The notes: generated by a model from the letters alone, not told the origin. Positions 34,680 to 44,455 are shown, numbered from the stretch's first letter. The stretch: 64,000 nt of DNA from Gemmatimonas sp. (GCA_011390805.1 JAABRT010000011.1:1-64000), one strand, 5' to 3'. Numbers and translations: made by a program.

Positions 34680-37076
34680 CTAGAGATTTAACCACCAAGA
34701 GACTTTCGCCAGGAGCGCCCGGTTTTTCGGGCGCAGGCCATCCGGCACGTAGTTGTCCGTGTACACAACAAACAGATCGGACGCGGGAAGAAAACGCCAT
34801 TGCAGCCGGCTGTTCACATTGAGATTGTCGAACTGGCTGTTGTACTGGGTGAAGGTGGTCCAGAACAGTGTGGTGGTGAGGGTCACGTCAACACGTGACC
34901 CCACCAACCAGAGGGTGGCGTCATCAAAGCCCTGTGCGAGATCGATTTGACTCACGTTCCACGTGAGCGCTCCGGTGGCATACTGGCGCCACCGGTAGTT
35001 GAGCGAGCCCGAAGTCTGGCGCAGGCTGCCGTTGAAGAACTGACCGCCCCGGACGCGCAGCGTACCCGAGAGTACCCGTCGCGGATCGGTGGTAATGCTC
35101 GCTTCAACCTCCGGCTGTTCAAATGCTTCGCCAGCGGCAAACGCCAACCCGTCGCCGCGCACGGGGCGGAAGGGCGCAAAGAGCTGTATGTACCGGGAAC
35201 GCGCGGTGAGATTGAACTGCCCGGTATTGCGAAACTCGGCGGCGTAGCGCGCTGAGAGCACGCGATCGGTGAGCCCCCACGGATCGTCCCACGTGAAGTT
35301 GCCCTCTACACGCAGCACATGGCGGTTTACCGGCGAGCCGGCAGGGAACCGACTGACCTCAAGTTCCGGGTTGATGCGCTGAAACCCTCGTCGCGGTACA
35401 AAGCCCGTGCGCGCGTCGTAGCCATCGCCAATGATCTGGTGCTCCCATTTCGCACGCCACAGCGGCTCGTTGCGCTGCAACAGTACACCATGTGAGTACG
35501 CGTCAGACGCGGCCCCGCCGGACACCTGCTGGTGATGAAAAAACTTGCCAAACCACGCACCGTCAGCCGACGCAAGATTGTAGTCCACACCAAGCATCCG
35601 GCTGGCCGATACATCATTGGGGCGACGCGGATCGAGTGGGCCGCCCTCCGTGTTCTGCTCGTTCACCGCGATGAACGCGAGGTTTGAACGCGCAAACAGC
35701 TGCCGTTGCACCGCCGCAACGGCGTAGTTCCGACCTGCTACGCCAATCGCACTATCCGAACCGGCCTGCATGGACATCACGCCAATGCGCCAATCATCGC
35801 TGAGTCGCCCGCTCAGCCGCGCTCCACCGATGATTCGATTCTGCACATTCTGTCCGGTACTCGAATCAATCGCGATGCCGATGCGCCGGGAGAAAAACGG
35901 GCGGGCGTTGTCAAAGCCGAATCCGGCAAACAGGTCGGCATTCTCCAGAAAAAACTGTCGGCGTTCAGGAAAGAACAGTTCAAACCGATCGAGGTTGGTT
36001 TGCTGTTCGTCCACTTCAACCTGTGAAAAATCCGGGTTGACCGTGAGATCAAGGTTCAGCGACGGTGTTACCATCACCTTCGCATCGAGCCCCACATTGG
36101 CATCGGTCTGCCGGGCCCGGCCGCCTTCAAACTGCCGCGTCGCGCCGCCGGCGGTGTACGGAATGAGCGTGTAACCTCCGCTGCGTGCGGTCATGGGCGC
36201 ATCCCATTGCAATTCGCCCAGATAAGCCAGGCTGTACACCTGAAACTGGCGTGGAATCGGACTCCACGTGGTGCGCTCGTTGGCTTTGCTGTCAATGCGG
36301 TAAAAGTTGACGCCCCATGTCTGATCACCCGCGTTAAAGCGTAACGCGTTGAACGGGATGGCCATTTCTACCGACCAGTATCCATCGCCTCGGTATGTCG
36401 CGCTCGACCAGACGTTGTCCCACGATCGGTCGAAGTCATCTCCGGAAGCTCCGCCGTTCACAATCAGCCCTTCCCGCTGCACGTTGTACGGGTTCACACC
36501 AAAAAACACACCGGTGGTACCGTCACGCCACGGATCAAGCACCAGCGTAACGCCATCGTTGGCGCTGCCCCGATAATCCCGCCGCAGCGACGCGGAAACA
36601 AATCCGCCCTCACGGTACTCATACATGACGGCGCCGAGGTACAACGTTTGATCGTCGTAGGCGATCATGAACTCCACCGGCGCCAGCGCTGGTGCGGTGT
36701 CGAAGGGGAAATACTGAATGAAGTCGCCCGTACGACTGACGCCTGCCCATTCGGTACTGTCAACGACACCATCGAGTGTGATTGGTGAAGACAGGCGGGT
36801 TGCGCCAACGGTGCGGATGACACGCGCACTTGCCGACGGAGATGTGCCCACTGACGGTTGCGACGGCACCGATACCGTTGTTGCCTGCGCGGCCAGCGTT
36901 TCAGCTGCGAGCACCGTGCCGGCCACGGCCAGTACAATAGACGATGATGCCAGGCGTCGGCGACATTGCGAAATGTCATCGCGCACGCGCGTGAGAAAAC
37001 GCCAACCGCACCATCGCAATAGCACGTTTGTCGCTGCTTCGACGCCGCACACCGGCGGCACTGCTCGCTGCTGCAT
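34680..37076 (-). CDS. DUF5916 outer-membrane protein with carbohydrate-binding-like N-terminus
   Basis: I place the start at ATG 37076 (798 residues). It leads to an export signal (SSSIVLAVAGTVLAAETLAA); a GTG at 36986 is the main alternative, and an in-frame ATG at 37208 adds sequence that looks non-coding. After the signal, ITLDGVVDSTEWAGVSRTGD and FMIAYDDQTLYLGAVMYE match the carbohydrate-binding family 9-like fold. YFPFDTAPALAPVEFM and EVDEQQTNLDRFELFFPERR are typical of the DUF5916 barrel region. Family members are common in Bacteroidota and Gemmatimonadota; the transported or bound substrate is unknown. It converges with the S9 peptidase gene. Confidence 0.82.
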   Translation of the reverse strand: MQQRAVPPVCGVEAATNVLLRWCGWRFLTRVRDDISQCRRRLASSSIVLAVAGTVLAAETLAAQATTVSVPSQPSVGTSPSASARVIRTVGATRLSSPITLDGVVDSTEWAGVSRTGDFIQYFPFDTAPALAPVEFMIAYDDQTLYLGAVMYEYREGGFVSASLRRDYRGSANDGVTLVLDPWRDGTTGVFFGVNPYNVQREGLIVNGGASGDDFDRSWDNVWSSATYRGDGYWSVEMAIPFNALRFNAGDQTWGVNFYRIDSKANERTTWSPIPRQFQVYSLAYLGELQWDAPMTARSGGYTLIPYTAGGATRQFEGGRARQTDANVGLDAKVMVTPSLNLDLTVNPDFSQVEVDEQQTNLDRFELFFPERRQFFLENADLFAGFGFDNARPFFSRRIGIAIDSSTGQNVQNRIIGGARLSGRLSDDWRIGVMSMQAGSDSAIGVAGRNYAVAAVQRQLFARSNLAFIAVNEQNTEGGPLDPRRPNDVSASRMLGVDYNLASADGAWFGKFFHHQQVSGGAASDAYSHGVLLQRNEPLWRAKWEHQIIGDGYDARTGFVPRRGFQRINPELEVSRFPAGSPVNRHVLRVEGNFTWDDPWGLTDRVLSARYAAEFRNTGQFNLTARSRYIQLFAPFRPVRGDGLAFAAGEAFEQPEVEASITTDPRRVLSGTLRVRGGQFFNGSLRQTSGSLNYRWRQYATGALTWNVSQIDLAQGFDDATLWLVGSRVDVTLTTTLFWTTFTQYNSQFDNLNVNSRLQWRFLPASDLFVVYTDNYVPDGLRPKNRALLAKVSWWLNL

Positions 37077-37371
37077 ACCGATCCCTGAATCGTGAACGTG
37101 CCATGTGACCTGCGCGCAGCACGGGTGCCGGGCGTGTCGGTACACCGGTCGACGCATTGGTGCAGCGAGCCGGAGCGTAAACATGTCGGACGGACGCGCA
37201 TCTGTCACCGCTCCGCTTTCTAGACCATGCCCGAATCAGGCAACCCCTGGCACGGAGCCGCAAGTACGCGACACTGGACCGCGCCACCCAACGACGGGTA
37301 TCGCAAGGACATCGGTGCGCACTTTCTGTTGCGCTGATGCGTGGGTTCCGCACAAACACCCGGACAGGCAT

Positions 37372-39048
37372 ATGCCGCGCTGGTTGCTCGTCTCAATAAC
37401 ACTGCTCGTGGCAGCCGTGGTTGGCGTTGGTGGCCTGCTGCTCTTTACGGGCACGCCGATCGCCGAGATCGCTTCACTGCTCGCATCCGAGTCGATCATG
37501 CCGCTGCGAGAGCAGATGCGTCCGGCGCGACAAAACGGCCCCCGGGTGCTTGTGATCGCGATGGACGGTGTGGGCGCACAGGAGTTTCGCGACGCCGTGC
37601 GCAGTGGTGACATGCCCAACGTGTCGTCGCTGCTTGGTGCAGAAGTCGATCGAGCGGGCGGTGTGTATGAACACGGCCTGGCACCTGTCGGAGTGTTGAG
37701 CATTCTTCCGTCTACCACCTACGCCGCGTGGACCTCGGTGTACACCGGCACCGGCGTCGCGCAGCACGGGGTTGCGGGTAACGAATGGTTTGATCGCGAG
37801 ACTATGACCTTTGTTGCCCCCGCGCCAGTCTCGCTCACCGATCATGAAGATGCGGTACGCGTATACTCGGACAGTTTGCTGCACCAGTGGATGGCGGTAC
37901 CCACGCTGTTCGAGCGCGCCGATGTTCGATCGTACGTGACGTTGGCCGCGCAATATCGCGGCGCCGACTTGCTGGTACGTCCCGATGCTGAATCGTTTGC
38001 AAAACTTGCCGCGTCTTTTGCCGCCGGTGTGGCGGACAATGATACCGATTGGGAGACCTACAGCGCGCTCGATCAGTCGGCGGTTGAGCAGACACTGCAA
38101 GCCATCAAGGAGTACGGACTGGCGGACTTGCAGGTGGTCTACTTTCCCGGTGTTGATCTGTTCACGCACGTAGCCGACTCATCGCTGCTGCAACAGGAGC
38201 GCTATCTCACCAACGTTGTTGACTCGGCGATCAGCCGGCTGCTCGATGTGTACCGCCAAAAGAATGCGCTTGACTCCACATATGTGCTGATCGTATCAGA
38301 CCACGGACACACGCCGTCTATTGCCGACCAGCGGCACGCACTCGGCACCGGTGAAGAAGGCGAACCACAGGACGCACTCAAGGCGATCGGATTCCGGGTG
38401 CGTCCGTTTGAGCTGGAGAGCAAAGACAGCAGCTATCAGGCCGTGCTGGCGTACCAGGGTGCTTTTGCCTACGTGCATCTGGCCGACCGCACCACGTGTC
38501 CACAGTCTGACGATCGCTGTGACTGGAGCGCCCCCCCCCGCTTTGAGGAAGACGTGCTCGAAGCGGTGCGTGCATTTGCCGCAGCCGGTGCAACGGGAGC
38601 GGGTGCATCGAAGCTCGAAGGCGCGATAGACCTGATCTTTGCGCGCGAGTCGCACGGTGTTGAACCGGCGGGACCGTTCAAGGTGTGGAACGGCGATTCA
38701 CTCGTACCGATTGGCACCTACCTCGCAGCCAATCCGCGTCCTGATCTGCTCGACCTCGAAGCACGACTCGAAACGTTGGGCGTTGGCCGGTACGGACACC
38801 GCGCCGGTGACGTGCTGCTGCTCTCGCGCTATCGACAGGAAGACCCGGAGCCGCTGCGATTCTACTTCTCTGCGCGGTACCGGTCGTGGCACGGCAGCCC
38901 GAGTCAGCAGGACAGTGAGATCGTCTTCGCACTCGCGCGTGGGGCGTCCACCGGGGACGCGTTACGAACGCGCGTACGAGCGGCGATTGGCGACAATCCG
39001 TCGCAGCTGGATGTGACACCGCTGATACTGAACTTGCTCGGGCGCTGA
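37372..39048 (+). CDS. Membrane-anchored alkaline-phosphatase-superfamily hydrolase
   Basis: ATG 37372 gives 558 residues with one N-terminal membrane helix (LLVSITLLVAAVVGVGGLLL) and the catalytic domain presumably outside. VLVIAMDGVGAQEF contributes the first metal Asp, LPSTTYAAWTSVYTGTGVAQ the nucleophile Thr/Ser region, YFPGVDLFTHVAD more metal ligands, and IVSDHGHTP the late Asp/His pair. This fits the nucleotide pyrophosphatase/phosphodiesterase branch (PF01663). The substrate may be a phosphodiester or phosphonate. The 295 bases upstream hold no gene and I see no clear feature there. Confidence 0.85.
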   Translation: MPRWLLVSITLLVAAVVGVGGLLLFTGTPIAEIASLLASESIMPLREQMRPARQNGPRVLVIAMDGVGAQEFRDAVRSGDMPNVSSLLGAEVDRAGGVYEHGLAPVGVLSILPSTTYAAWTSVYTGTGVAQHGVAGNEWFDRETMTFVAPAPVSLTDHEDAVRVYSDSLLHQWMAVPTLFERADVRSYVTLAAQYRGADLLVRPDAESFAKLAASFAAGVADNDTDWETYSALDQSAVEQTLQAIKEYGLADLQVVYFPGVDLFTHVADSSLLQQERYLTNVVDSAISRLLDVYRQKNALDSTYVLIVSDHGHTPSIADQRHALGTGEEGEPQDALKAIGFRVRPFELESKDSSYQAVLAYQGAFAYVHLADRTTCPQSDDRCDWSAPPRFEEDVLEAVRAFAAAGATGAGASKLEGAIDLIFARESHGVEPAGPFKVWNGDSLVPIGTYLAANPRPDLLDLEARLETLGVGRYGHRAGDVLLLSRYRQEDPEPLRFYFSARYRSWHGSPSQQDSEIVFALARGASTGDALRTRVRAAIGDNPSQLDVTPLILNLLGR

Positions 39049-39083
39049 TCGTTGTGTCGCAGTGGCGTGCCCGTCGGCTCGCG

Positions 39084-39578
39084 CTACCGCTTGGCGATCC
39101 ACCGGGCCAGTGACACAGCGGCTTGTGCCCGCACTCGTGATTGCAGCATCGGTGTCCACCCCAGCAACAGCCCGAGTGGACCAAGCGCCTGACGACTCCA
39201 CGCGTAAAGCGAGAAGTGGTCTGTGTGCCGGACAATCAACCCATCCCGGAACACGAAGCTCGCACTGATGCGGTTGGTGACAAGTCGTTGCGTTGATGTG
39301 AATGTGTAGGTCGCCGTCCAGTCCGCGCTCCCGTGCTGCTCGGATGCCTGCACGTTTGTGAACTCCACCCTGAGATCTTTGCCACGCGTGCACAGCATGT
39401 CCCACATCGCAGCGGCGTCAGCTCCGTGAAGATCCGGGAAGACGGGATCTGAGAAATGAATCTGTTGGTGATAACACGCCGCCATCCCAGCAGCGTTGCG
39501 CTGCTGGAAGGCAGTGTAAAAGCGCGTGATCAGGTCAGCCGCCGCCGAATCCAAAGCGGCGTCCACCAAGTTCACCAA
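39084..39578 (-). CDS. NTF2/SnoaL-like small protein
   Basis: The 164-residue frame starts at TTG 39578 with GTG and TTG alternatives close by, so the N-terminus is uncertain. It overlaps the last 44 bases of the upstream outer-membrane gene. The fold signature is a helical start (ADLITRFYTAFQQRNAAGMA), ACYHQQIHFSDPVFPDL, and C-terminal strands with DGLIVRHTDHFSLYAW. These fit the nuclear transport factor 2 superfamily (polyketide cyclase/ketosteroid isomerase-like). Members are small enzymes or ligand binders; no substrate can be assigned. Confidence 0.78.
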   Translation of the reverse strand: MVNLVDAALDSAAADLITRFYTAFQQRNAAGMAACYHQQIHFSDPVFPDLHGADAAAMWDMLCTRGKDLRVEFTNVQASEQHGSADWTATYTFTSTQRLVTNRISASFVFRDGLIVRHTDHFSLYAWSRQALGPLGLLLGWTPMLQSRVRAQAAVSLARWIAKR

Positions 39579-40983
39579 GATTCCCGAAGCGTTGATTCAC
39601 AATCGAGTTGTAGATGGACCCGAAGGTGTAACCGATCCCGACGTTCATGTTGTATCGGAAGTTGGTCTGAAGTTGCTGCCGTTGCGTGAGAATGTCACGC
39701 TCAGACTGCGGTGCTGCTGCGATGTAGATCTGGTCACGAACGCGCGACGCCGAGCCGCGCAGGTTGAGCGAGAATCCACGGCCCAGGCGCAGGTCCATGA
39801 AACCGGACAGCGTCACGTGATTGCGCTGGGGATCATGCAGGTAGTGCGAACCTTCAAGCGAGATGTTGGTATTGCCCCACGTTTGCCGCTGCGACAAGGC
39901 AAGCAGCAGCGTCTGGTTAAAACGCGTTTCCTCGTCTTCGTCAAAAACGGTTGTTTCGTAGTAGCGGTAGTAGTTTGGTCCTACGTAGTAGAGTGCGGTC
40001 AGCTGATGGCTTTGCGCCTCGGTCCACGGAAAATAGTTGTACTCGATGGCCGGTGAGATTCGCATGGCCAGCTGCTGGTTGAGCACTTCGCTGAAGCCGA
40101 CCGATATTTTGGTGCCCAGCGTCCAGTGCGCGTTGAGCGTACGCCCGATCAATGCATTCGCGTTCGCCCCGCGCTGCAGCACGGTCACGTCCACGGTGTC
40201 ACGGGTGCCGGGGCGCGTCTCACTTGGCACGTTGAGCGTAAAATCACGCTGATTGTAGCTGTTGCTCACGCCCAAATTGATTTTCCAGGCGTCGGTCGTT
40301 CGGGCAGCCGAAAACGATGTGGAGAGGTTGGTGTTGCGCACCAGCTGTTCGCCTGAGGCCGACAGGTTGCCGTTCAGGCGGTAGAGCCAGAGGTTCCACC
40401 TGTCCTTGACCGCGCGTGGATTGATGGCGCGCGCGACTACGCCGTTGGTGAGTCCCAGCCGCATACGGGTGGCAATCGGTGTGCGCGCAACGAACGGTGC
40501 GAGGCCCAGCTGGAAGGTGCGCAGCAGTTCGCGCCGCACGCGATCGTCGGCGTCATTGGGCAACGTGGTGATGGACAGCGTGTCCACCTTGCCGGCAAAG
40601 CGCTTCTGGCCGAGAAAGTTCACCGTAATTTCGCGTCCGCCGTTACCCGCGGTCAGGCTGGTGAGCAGCAGGTGCACATCACTGTCCATGCGATCGCGCA
40701 CCCAGTTCACAAAACCCATTTCCTGCACGAAAAAGTTGCGGTCGCAGCCGCGCACGCCGCCCTGGCAGTCGAGAAAGACACGGAGCGAGCTGGCCAGCAG
40801 GCTGTCGGGCAGCACCTCCGCCTCAGCGGGACCTGGGCGGGCCGCGCCAGCGCGAGCTCCGCGCGGCGTGGTGGGTGCAACGGTGGTGTCGGGCGGTGGC
40901 GGGGGTGGCTCTGTAGAACCTTGAGCCAACAAGGCGCCCGACCACATCGTCGAGGCGAACAACAGCACGGAAACTCGGCGCAT
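39535..40983 (-). CDS. Outer-membrane beta-barrel protein of unknown function
   Basis: ATG 40983 (MRRVSVLLFASTMWSGALLA) gives 482 residues with a clear signal peptide ending near LLAQG. A Pro-rich spacer follows (about 25-45), then a conserved soluble segment (about 60-150; RVFLDCQGGVRGCDRNFFVQ, FVNWVRDRMDSDVHLLLTSL). Many amphipathic strands run to the end. I recall this soluble segment from uncharacterised proteins of Bacteroidota and Gemmatimonadota. The C-terminus is a Gly/Phe tail rather than the usual aromatic last residue. The start is divergent from the glycan unit; its end overlaps the NTF2-like gene. Confidence 0.75.
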   Translation of the reverse strand: MRRVSVLLFASTMWSGALLAQGSTEPPPPPPDTTVAPTTPRGARAGAARPGPAEAEVLPDSLLASSLRVFLDCQGGVRGCDRNFFVQEMGFVNWVRDRMDSDVHLLLTSLTAGNGGREITVNFLGQKRFAGKVDTLSITTLPNDADDRVRRELLRTFQLGLAPFVARTPIATRMRLGLTNGVVARAINPRAVKDRWNLWLYRLNGNLSASGEQLVRNTNLSTSFSAARTTDAWKINLGVSNSYNQRDFTLNVPSETRPGTRDTVDVTVLQRGANANALIGRTLNAHWTLGTKISVGFSEVLNQQLAMRISPAIEYNYFPWTEAQSHQLTALYYVGPNYYRYYETTVFDEDEETRFNQTLLLALSQRQTWGNTNISLEGSHYLHDPQRNHVTLSGFMDLRLGRGFSLNLRGSASRVRDQIYIAAAPQSERDILTQRQQLQTNFRYNMNVGIGYTFGSIYNSIVNQRFGNLGELGGRRFGFGGG

Positions 40984-41094
40984 TGAACACTGGAATGATC
41001 GTGGAATCGCGACGCCCGACCGGGCCGTCAGCGCACAGCTAGCCGGTGCGACCGGCAGTGCCGGTTGAGGCACCCGGCACATACGCACGAGAGT

Positions 41095-41871
41095 ATGGGA
41101 CTGTTCGGGGCAAATCTTGAGCGGGACCGTCTGGTCGAGATTCGGTCGTCGGCCCGCTGCGTGCTCCCGCATTGCGCGCTGCCTGATGACAGGGCAAGCT
41201 TAGCCAGCATCAGATTCACGAGCCTGTCGAACTCCGATATCCCTCTCGCTGCGAGCGTTCCGATCAAACCCAACTCTGGCCAACCTGTGGGCACGCAGTC
41301 CGATAAGGAGATTCCCGCCATTCGGGAACTGCTCAGTCAGAGTCGCGGGCAGGGAACGTACGAAGAGTACGCACTGGTGTACGAGGTGCTCGCCAGTCGG
41401 GCGCCTTGCTCGCTCCTCATTTTTGGTGTGGGGCGCGACTCCCCGCTCTGGATTGACGCCAACGCGGGAGGACGCACCGTATTTCTTGAGTCCATTTCCA
41501 AGTGGGCGGCGTTTGCACGCACGGCCACGCCGGGCATTGATGTGCGCGACATCAGCTACGGGCCGTGGCGGCGTTTCATGTGGCCGCTGCTGCGCAGGGC
41601 GCCAAAGCTGCTCGAGTTACGCAATCTGCCAGCGGATGTGCGCGACACCGCCTGGGACGTGGTGCTGGTTGATGCACCGCGTGGTACCACGTGGCGACGT
41701 CCGGGCCGCATGCGCAGCGTGCGCACCGCTGCCGTGCACGCCGCCCCGAACGCCGATGTGTTTGTGCACGACTGCCACCGCACAGTTGAGCGCGAAAGCG
41801 CCGACCAGTTTCTCGGCGAACACAATCTGGTCGCTCAGGCCGGTACCATGCGCCACTATCGCCGCCGCTGA
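41095..41871 (+). CDS. DUF579-like protein, related to plant glucuronoxylan methyltransferases
   Basis: Starts are uncertain: ATG 41095 gives 258 residues, but the conserved part begins only near residue 80. It reads CSLLIFGVGRDSPLWIDANA, then GGRTVFLESISKWAAF, WDVVLVDAPRG, RPGRMRSVRTAAVHA and ADVFVHDCHRTVERESADQF. By memory this follows the order and motifs of plant DUF579 proteins (GXMT and IRX15), which act on xylan as SAM-dependent methyltransferases; FGVGRDSPLW would be part of the SAM site. The glycosyltransferase starts 6 bases later, so the pair probably decorates a cell-surface glycan. Activity is inference. Confidence 0.7.
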   Translation: MGLFGANLERDRLVEIRSSARCVLPHCALPDDRASLASIRFTSLSNSDIPLAASVPIKPNSGQPVGTQSDKEIPAIRELLSQSRGQGTYEEYALVYEVLASRAPCSLLIFGVGRDSPLWIDANAGGRTVFLESISKWAAFARTATPGIDVRDISYGPWRRFMWPLLRRAPKLLELRNLPADVRDTAWDVVLVDAPRGTTWRRPGRMRSVRTAAVHAAPNADVFVHDCHRTVERESADQFLGEHNLVAQAGTMRHYRRR

Positions 41872-41876
41872 ACGTC

Positions 41877-43037
41877 GTGCGCCTTGGAATTGAACATCGC
41901 GGGTTCGATCCGTCCGGAGCTGGCCAGCAGCGATACCTGTGGCGTCTCGGCCTGTGGCTGGCTGAGCGCGGTCACGATATGCACATCATTACGGCGCAGC
42001 GGGCAAAGCGTGAGGTTGAAGCGCCTCAAGGGGTTACGCTGCACACCGTGCACGGTCTGTCAGCGGCGGCGGTTGGGGCATACGTGCGCGAGCTCTCGCT
42101 CGACGCAATGCTGCTCAACCCCGAACGCGCGGCGGCCTTCCAGCGCGTAGGTGCCAACGTACTGCGAGCGGGCTACGGCACTGAACAGTATTCGCAGAAA
42201 ATGCGCTCCTTCCGGCGCCCATTGGAGCACGCGCTGCGGTCGGCATCCCGCTGGGCGCCGTGGAGCAAGTGGTACGAGCACATTGAGCGGCAGTTTTACG
42301 AAGGACGCGTGCCGCCACCGCAGATCATTGCGCAGTCCAGCTACATGCGCAACGAAATCCTGCGCAGTTACGACGTGCCGCCGGAACACCTGCATCTCGT
42401 GTCCAACGCGGTAGATCACGATGAGTTTTCTCCCGCTCAACGGTTGGCGCAGCGTGCCGCGGCGCGCGAGCGCTGGCGGATTCCTGAGCATGCGCTGTGT
42501 CTGTTGTTCATCGGCCACAACTTCCGTCTCAAGGGGCTGGGGCAGCTGCTGCAACTGCTGCAGCGCACCGATCCACATGTGCATTTGCTGGTTGCGGGCA
42601 AGGGCACTGGCAACGCACAGCGGCGCGCGGCGTTGCGACAAACGGAACGGTTGGGGCTGCAGTCGCGGGTGGTGTTTGCCGGCTCGGTGAACCCGTCAAT
42701 GCAGGCCTATGCGGCGGCTGACGCGGTGGTGCATCTCTCGTGGCACGACTCGTTTGGCTTCGTAGTGCTCGAGGCGATGGCCTGTGGGCTGCCCGTGATC
42801 ACCACGCCGTGGGCAGGTGCGTCAGAGCACATTGAACACGGTGCGTCAGGCTTCGTGGTAGACCCCGGCAACGACGCCGACATTCTGGCTGCGATAGACG
42901 CCCTGCGTTCGGCCGCCAACCGTGAGGCGATGGGCGCCCGCGCAACCCTGCGCGCCGCGCCGTTTACCGAGGAGCACAACTTTGAGCAGGTTGAAGCAGT
43001 GTTTCGCGTGGCGGCTGACCGTGGCCCGGTGACGTGA
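41877..43037 (+). CDS. GT4-family glycosyltransferase
   Basis: GTG 41877 lies 6 bases after the DUF579-like stop; 386 residues. It has the GT-B two-domain layout: an N-terminal acceptor domain and a C-terminal nucleotide-sugar domain, with LCLLFIGHNFRLKGLGQLLQ and VHLSWHDSFGFVVLEAMACG. The latter contains the E-x7-E-type donor motif, and VITTPWAGASEHIEHGASGF is typical of the family. It resembles WaaG-like and other LPS-core transferases. The sugar and the acceptor are unknown. It is likely cytoplasmic and peripheral to the inner membrane, acting with the preceding gene. Confidence 0.88.
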   Translation: MRLGIEHRGFDPSGAGQQRYLWRLGLWLAERGHDMHIITAQRAKREVEAPQGVTLHTVHGLSAAAVGAYVRELSLDAMLLNPERAAAFQRVGANVLRAGYGTEQYSQKMRSFRRPLEHALRSASRWAPWSKWYEHIERQFYEGRVPPPQIIAQSSYMRNEILRSYDVPPEHLHLVSNAVDHDEFSPAQRLAQRAAARERWRIPEHALCLLFIGHNFRLKGLGQLLQLLQRTDPHVHLLVAGKGTGNAQRRAALRQTERLGLQSRVVFAGSVNPSMQAYAAADAVVHLSWHDSFGFVVLEAMACGLPVITTPWAGASEHIEHGASGFVVDPGNDADILAAIDALRSAANREAMGARATLRAAPFTEEHNFEQVEAVFRVAADRGPVT

Positions 43038-43085
43038 CCAGCTCGCGTTGCTGATTCCGGTTCGCGGCTTTCCGCACGCTGAACG

Positions 43086-43718
43086 CTAGTTCTCCGCTGC
43101 GCCGTACGACCTGATGAAGTCAACTTCCAGTCGGAACGGCCCGTCCTGCCCGTCTGCCATGTAGAGCCCCAGTCGCTGAATACGCGCCGGATCAAGCGGG
43201 GGAGCGTTCACCGGCTCTCCGCGAAAGGTGCTGCGCAAGGCGCTGAATGGAACGCGAACTACCGTCCACTCTTCGGTAGTTGGGAACGATGCCCGACGGG
43301 ACACATTGCGGCCGTACACGCGAGTGCCGTCATCAACCTCCACCTCAAACCGGCGACCTCCTCCGCGCACGCGTAGTTCCAGCCCCTCTTCGCCGGTGAG
43401 GTCTACCACGCGCGATGCCCGCAACGAGGTGAAACCACCGCCGCGAGTCACCAGCGTACCAGTGAATCTGAGCGTGCCATCTTCAACCGTCACGAAGCCG
43501 GCCGAACGTCCGCCCATGACCCCATCATTGACAACCTCCCAGTCCGTCTCGTCGGGAGTATCAAAGGAAAACAGGATCACCGGCATTGGCAGCTCATGGG
43601 CAGTGGGTTGGGACACCCGGTTGGTGCCCAGCAGAAAGAGCAGTGATGAAAGTGCGATACGTAGGGAGGCACGCTGCACAGTCGGGCGCAGGCGGAACTT
43701 CAGATATTGACCGGTCAT
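43086..43718 (-). CDS. CIA30-family protein
   Basis: This 210-residue protein has a hydrophobic N-terminal segment (SLRIALSSLLFLLG, about 18-31), then the CIA30 fold: VILFSFDTPDETDWEVVNDG, then VMGGRSAGFVTVEDGTLRFT, and late RIQRLGLYMADGQDGPFRLE. In eukaryotes CIA30 proteins assist complex I assembly; bacterial homologues are common and mostly uncharacterised carbohydrate-binding-like jelly rolls. An inner Met at residue 45 would give a cytosolic form. It is on the same strand as, and 72 bases after, the haem-sensor gene. Confidence 0.8.
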   Translation of the reverse strand: MTGQYLKFRLRPTVQRASLRIALSSLLFLLGTNRVSQPTAHELPMPVILFSFDTPDETDWEVVNDGVMGGRSAGFVTVEDGTLRFTGTLVTRGGGFTSLRASRVVDLTGEEGLELRVRGGGRRFEVEVDDGTRVYGRNVSRRASFPTTEEWTVVRVPFSALRSTFRGEPVNAPPLDPARIQRLGLYMADGQDGPFRLEVDFIRSYGAAEN

Positions 43719-43789
43719 TGGCGTTGCTCGTGTGAAGATTCATACGAGCAAGCGTTGCCGCACCAACCATGTTCCGACCGTCTGCTGAC

Positions 43790-44455
43790 TTACTGCTCCC
43801 CCAGCCCCACTCGCACCGCCACTACACCGCGCAAATCACCCTCGGCATACCCCACCGCTTTGTCTTCAGGATAGCGCTCGGCCAGCACCGTTCGAATGGA
43901 CGGCTTCAACCCTTCCACCGCACCGTGACAGTTGAGACAGCCAGCGGCAACGGTCACCGGACGGAAATAGCGGAGCTCGCGTGCGCCGTCGCTCGTTCGC
44001 CGCACTTCCATGAACTCAGTGGGCAGCGTTCCTGCTGACTGGAGACCGGCCAGGTACTCAAGCACCCGTACCTCGGCACTGTCGGGAGCGTTGGACGGGT
44101 TGCGGACGCGTAAACTGGTGCGGTGCACATCAACGCCGGCCAGCTGATACCGGGCCGTCAGTGCTTGTGCCGAATCGGCGCAGAAAGCGAGCGCCGAGTC
44201 GGGACCGGCCGCTTCGAGTCTCGCCAGCAACGCTTTCATGAGTCCCTGGCCGAGGGCTGTGGCGGCGTCACGCGCGGTTGCGAGCGATGCACTGTCTACC
44301 GACTCCGGGCCCGTTGCTTCTACAACGGTGGCCTTCACGGTTGTGTCGAGCTGGGCTGTATCCGCTTCCGCCGAAGTGTCGGCGGATTTGCCGCATGCCG
44401 ACACAACACATGCGGTGATCAGGAGCGATATCATCGCTCGACGAATAGATATCAT
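43790..44455 (-). CDS. Tll0287-like (DUF3365) haem-binding lipoprotein
   Basis: ATG 44455 gives 221 residues with a lipobox (LLITACVVSAC). The mature part has the DUF3365/Tll0287 pattern: a helical start and RTSLRVRNPSNAPDSAEVRV near the middle. Then come ELRYFRPVTVAAGCLNCHGA with a CxxCH c-type haem site, and a final strand region after YPEDKAVGYAEGDLRGVVAV. Tll0287-type domains can sense redox state or ligands through the haem. It starts 22 bases after the stop of the PD40 kinase gene, so co-transcription is likely. Confidence 0.85.
   Translation of the reverse strand: MISIRRAMISLLITACVVSACGKSADTSAEADTAQLDTTVKATVVEATGPESVDSASLATARDAATALGQGLMKALLARLEAAGPDSALAFCADSAQALTARYQLAGVDVHRTSLRVRNPSNAPDSAEVRVLEYLAGLQSAGTLPTEFMEVRRTSDGARELRYFRPVTVAAGCLNCHGAVEGLKPSIRTVLAERYPEDKAVGYAEGDLRGVVAVRVGLGEQ

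Noticed and set aside
41902-41911. GGTTCGATCC, similar to a tRNA T-arm
   Set aside because: It lies inside the first codons of the glycosyltransferase (HRGFDPS), and no acceptor or anticodon arm fits around it.
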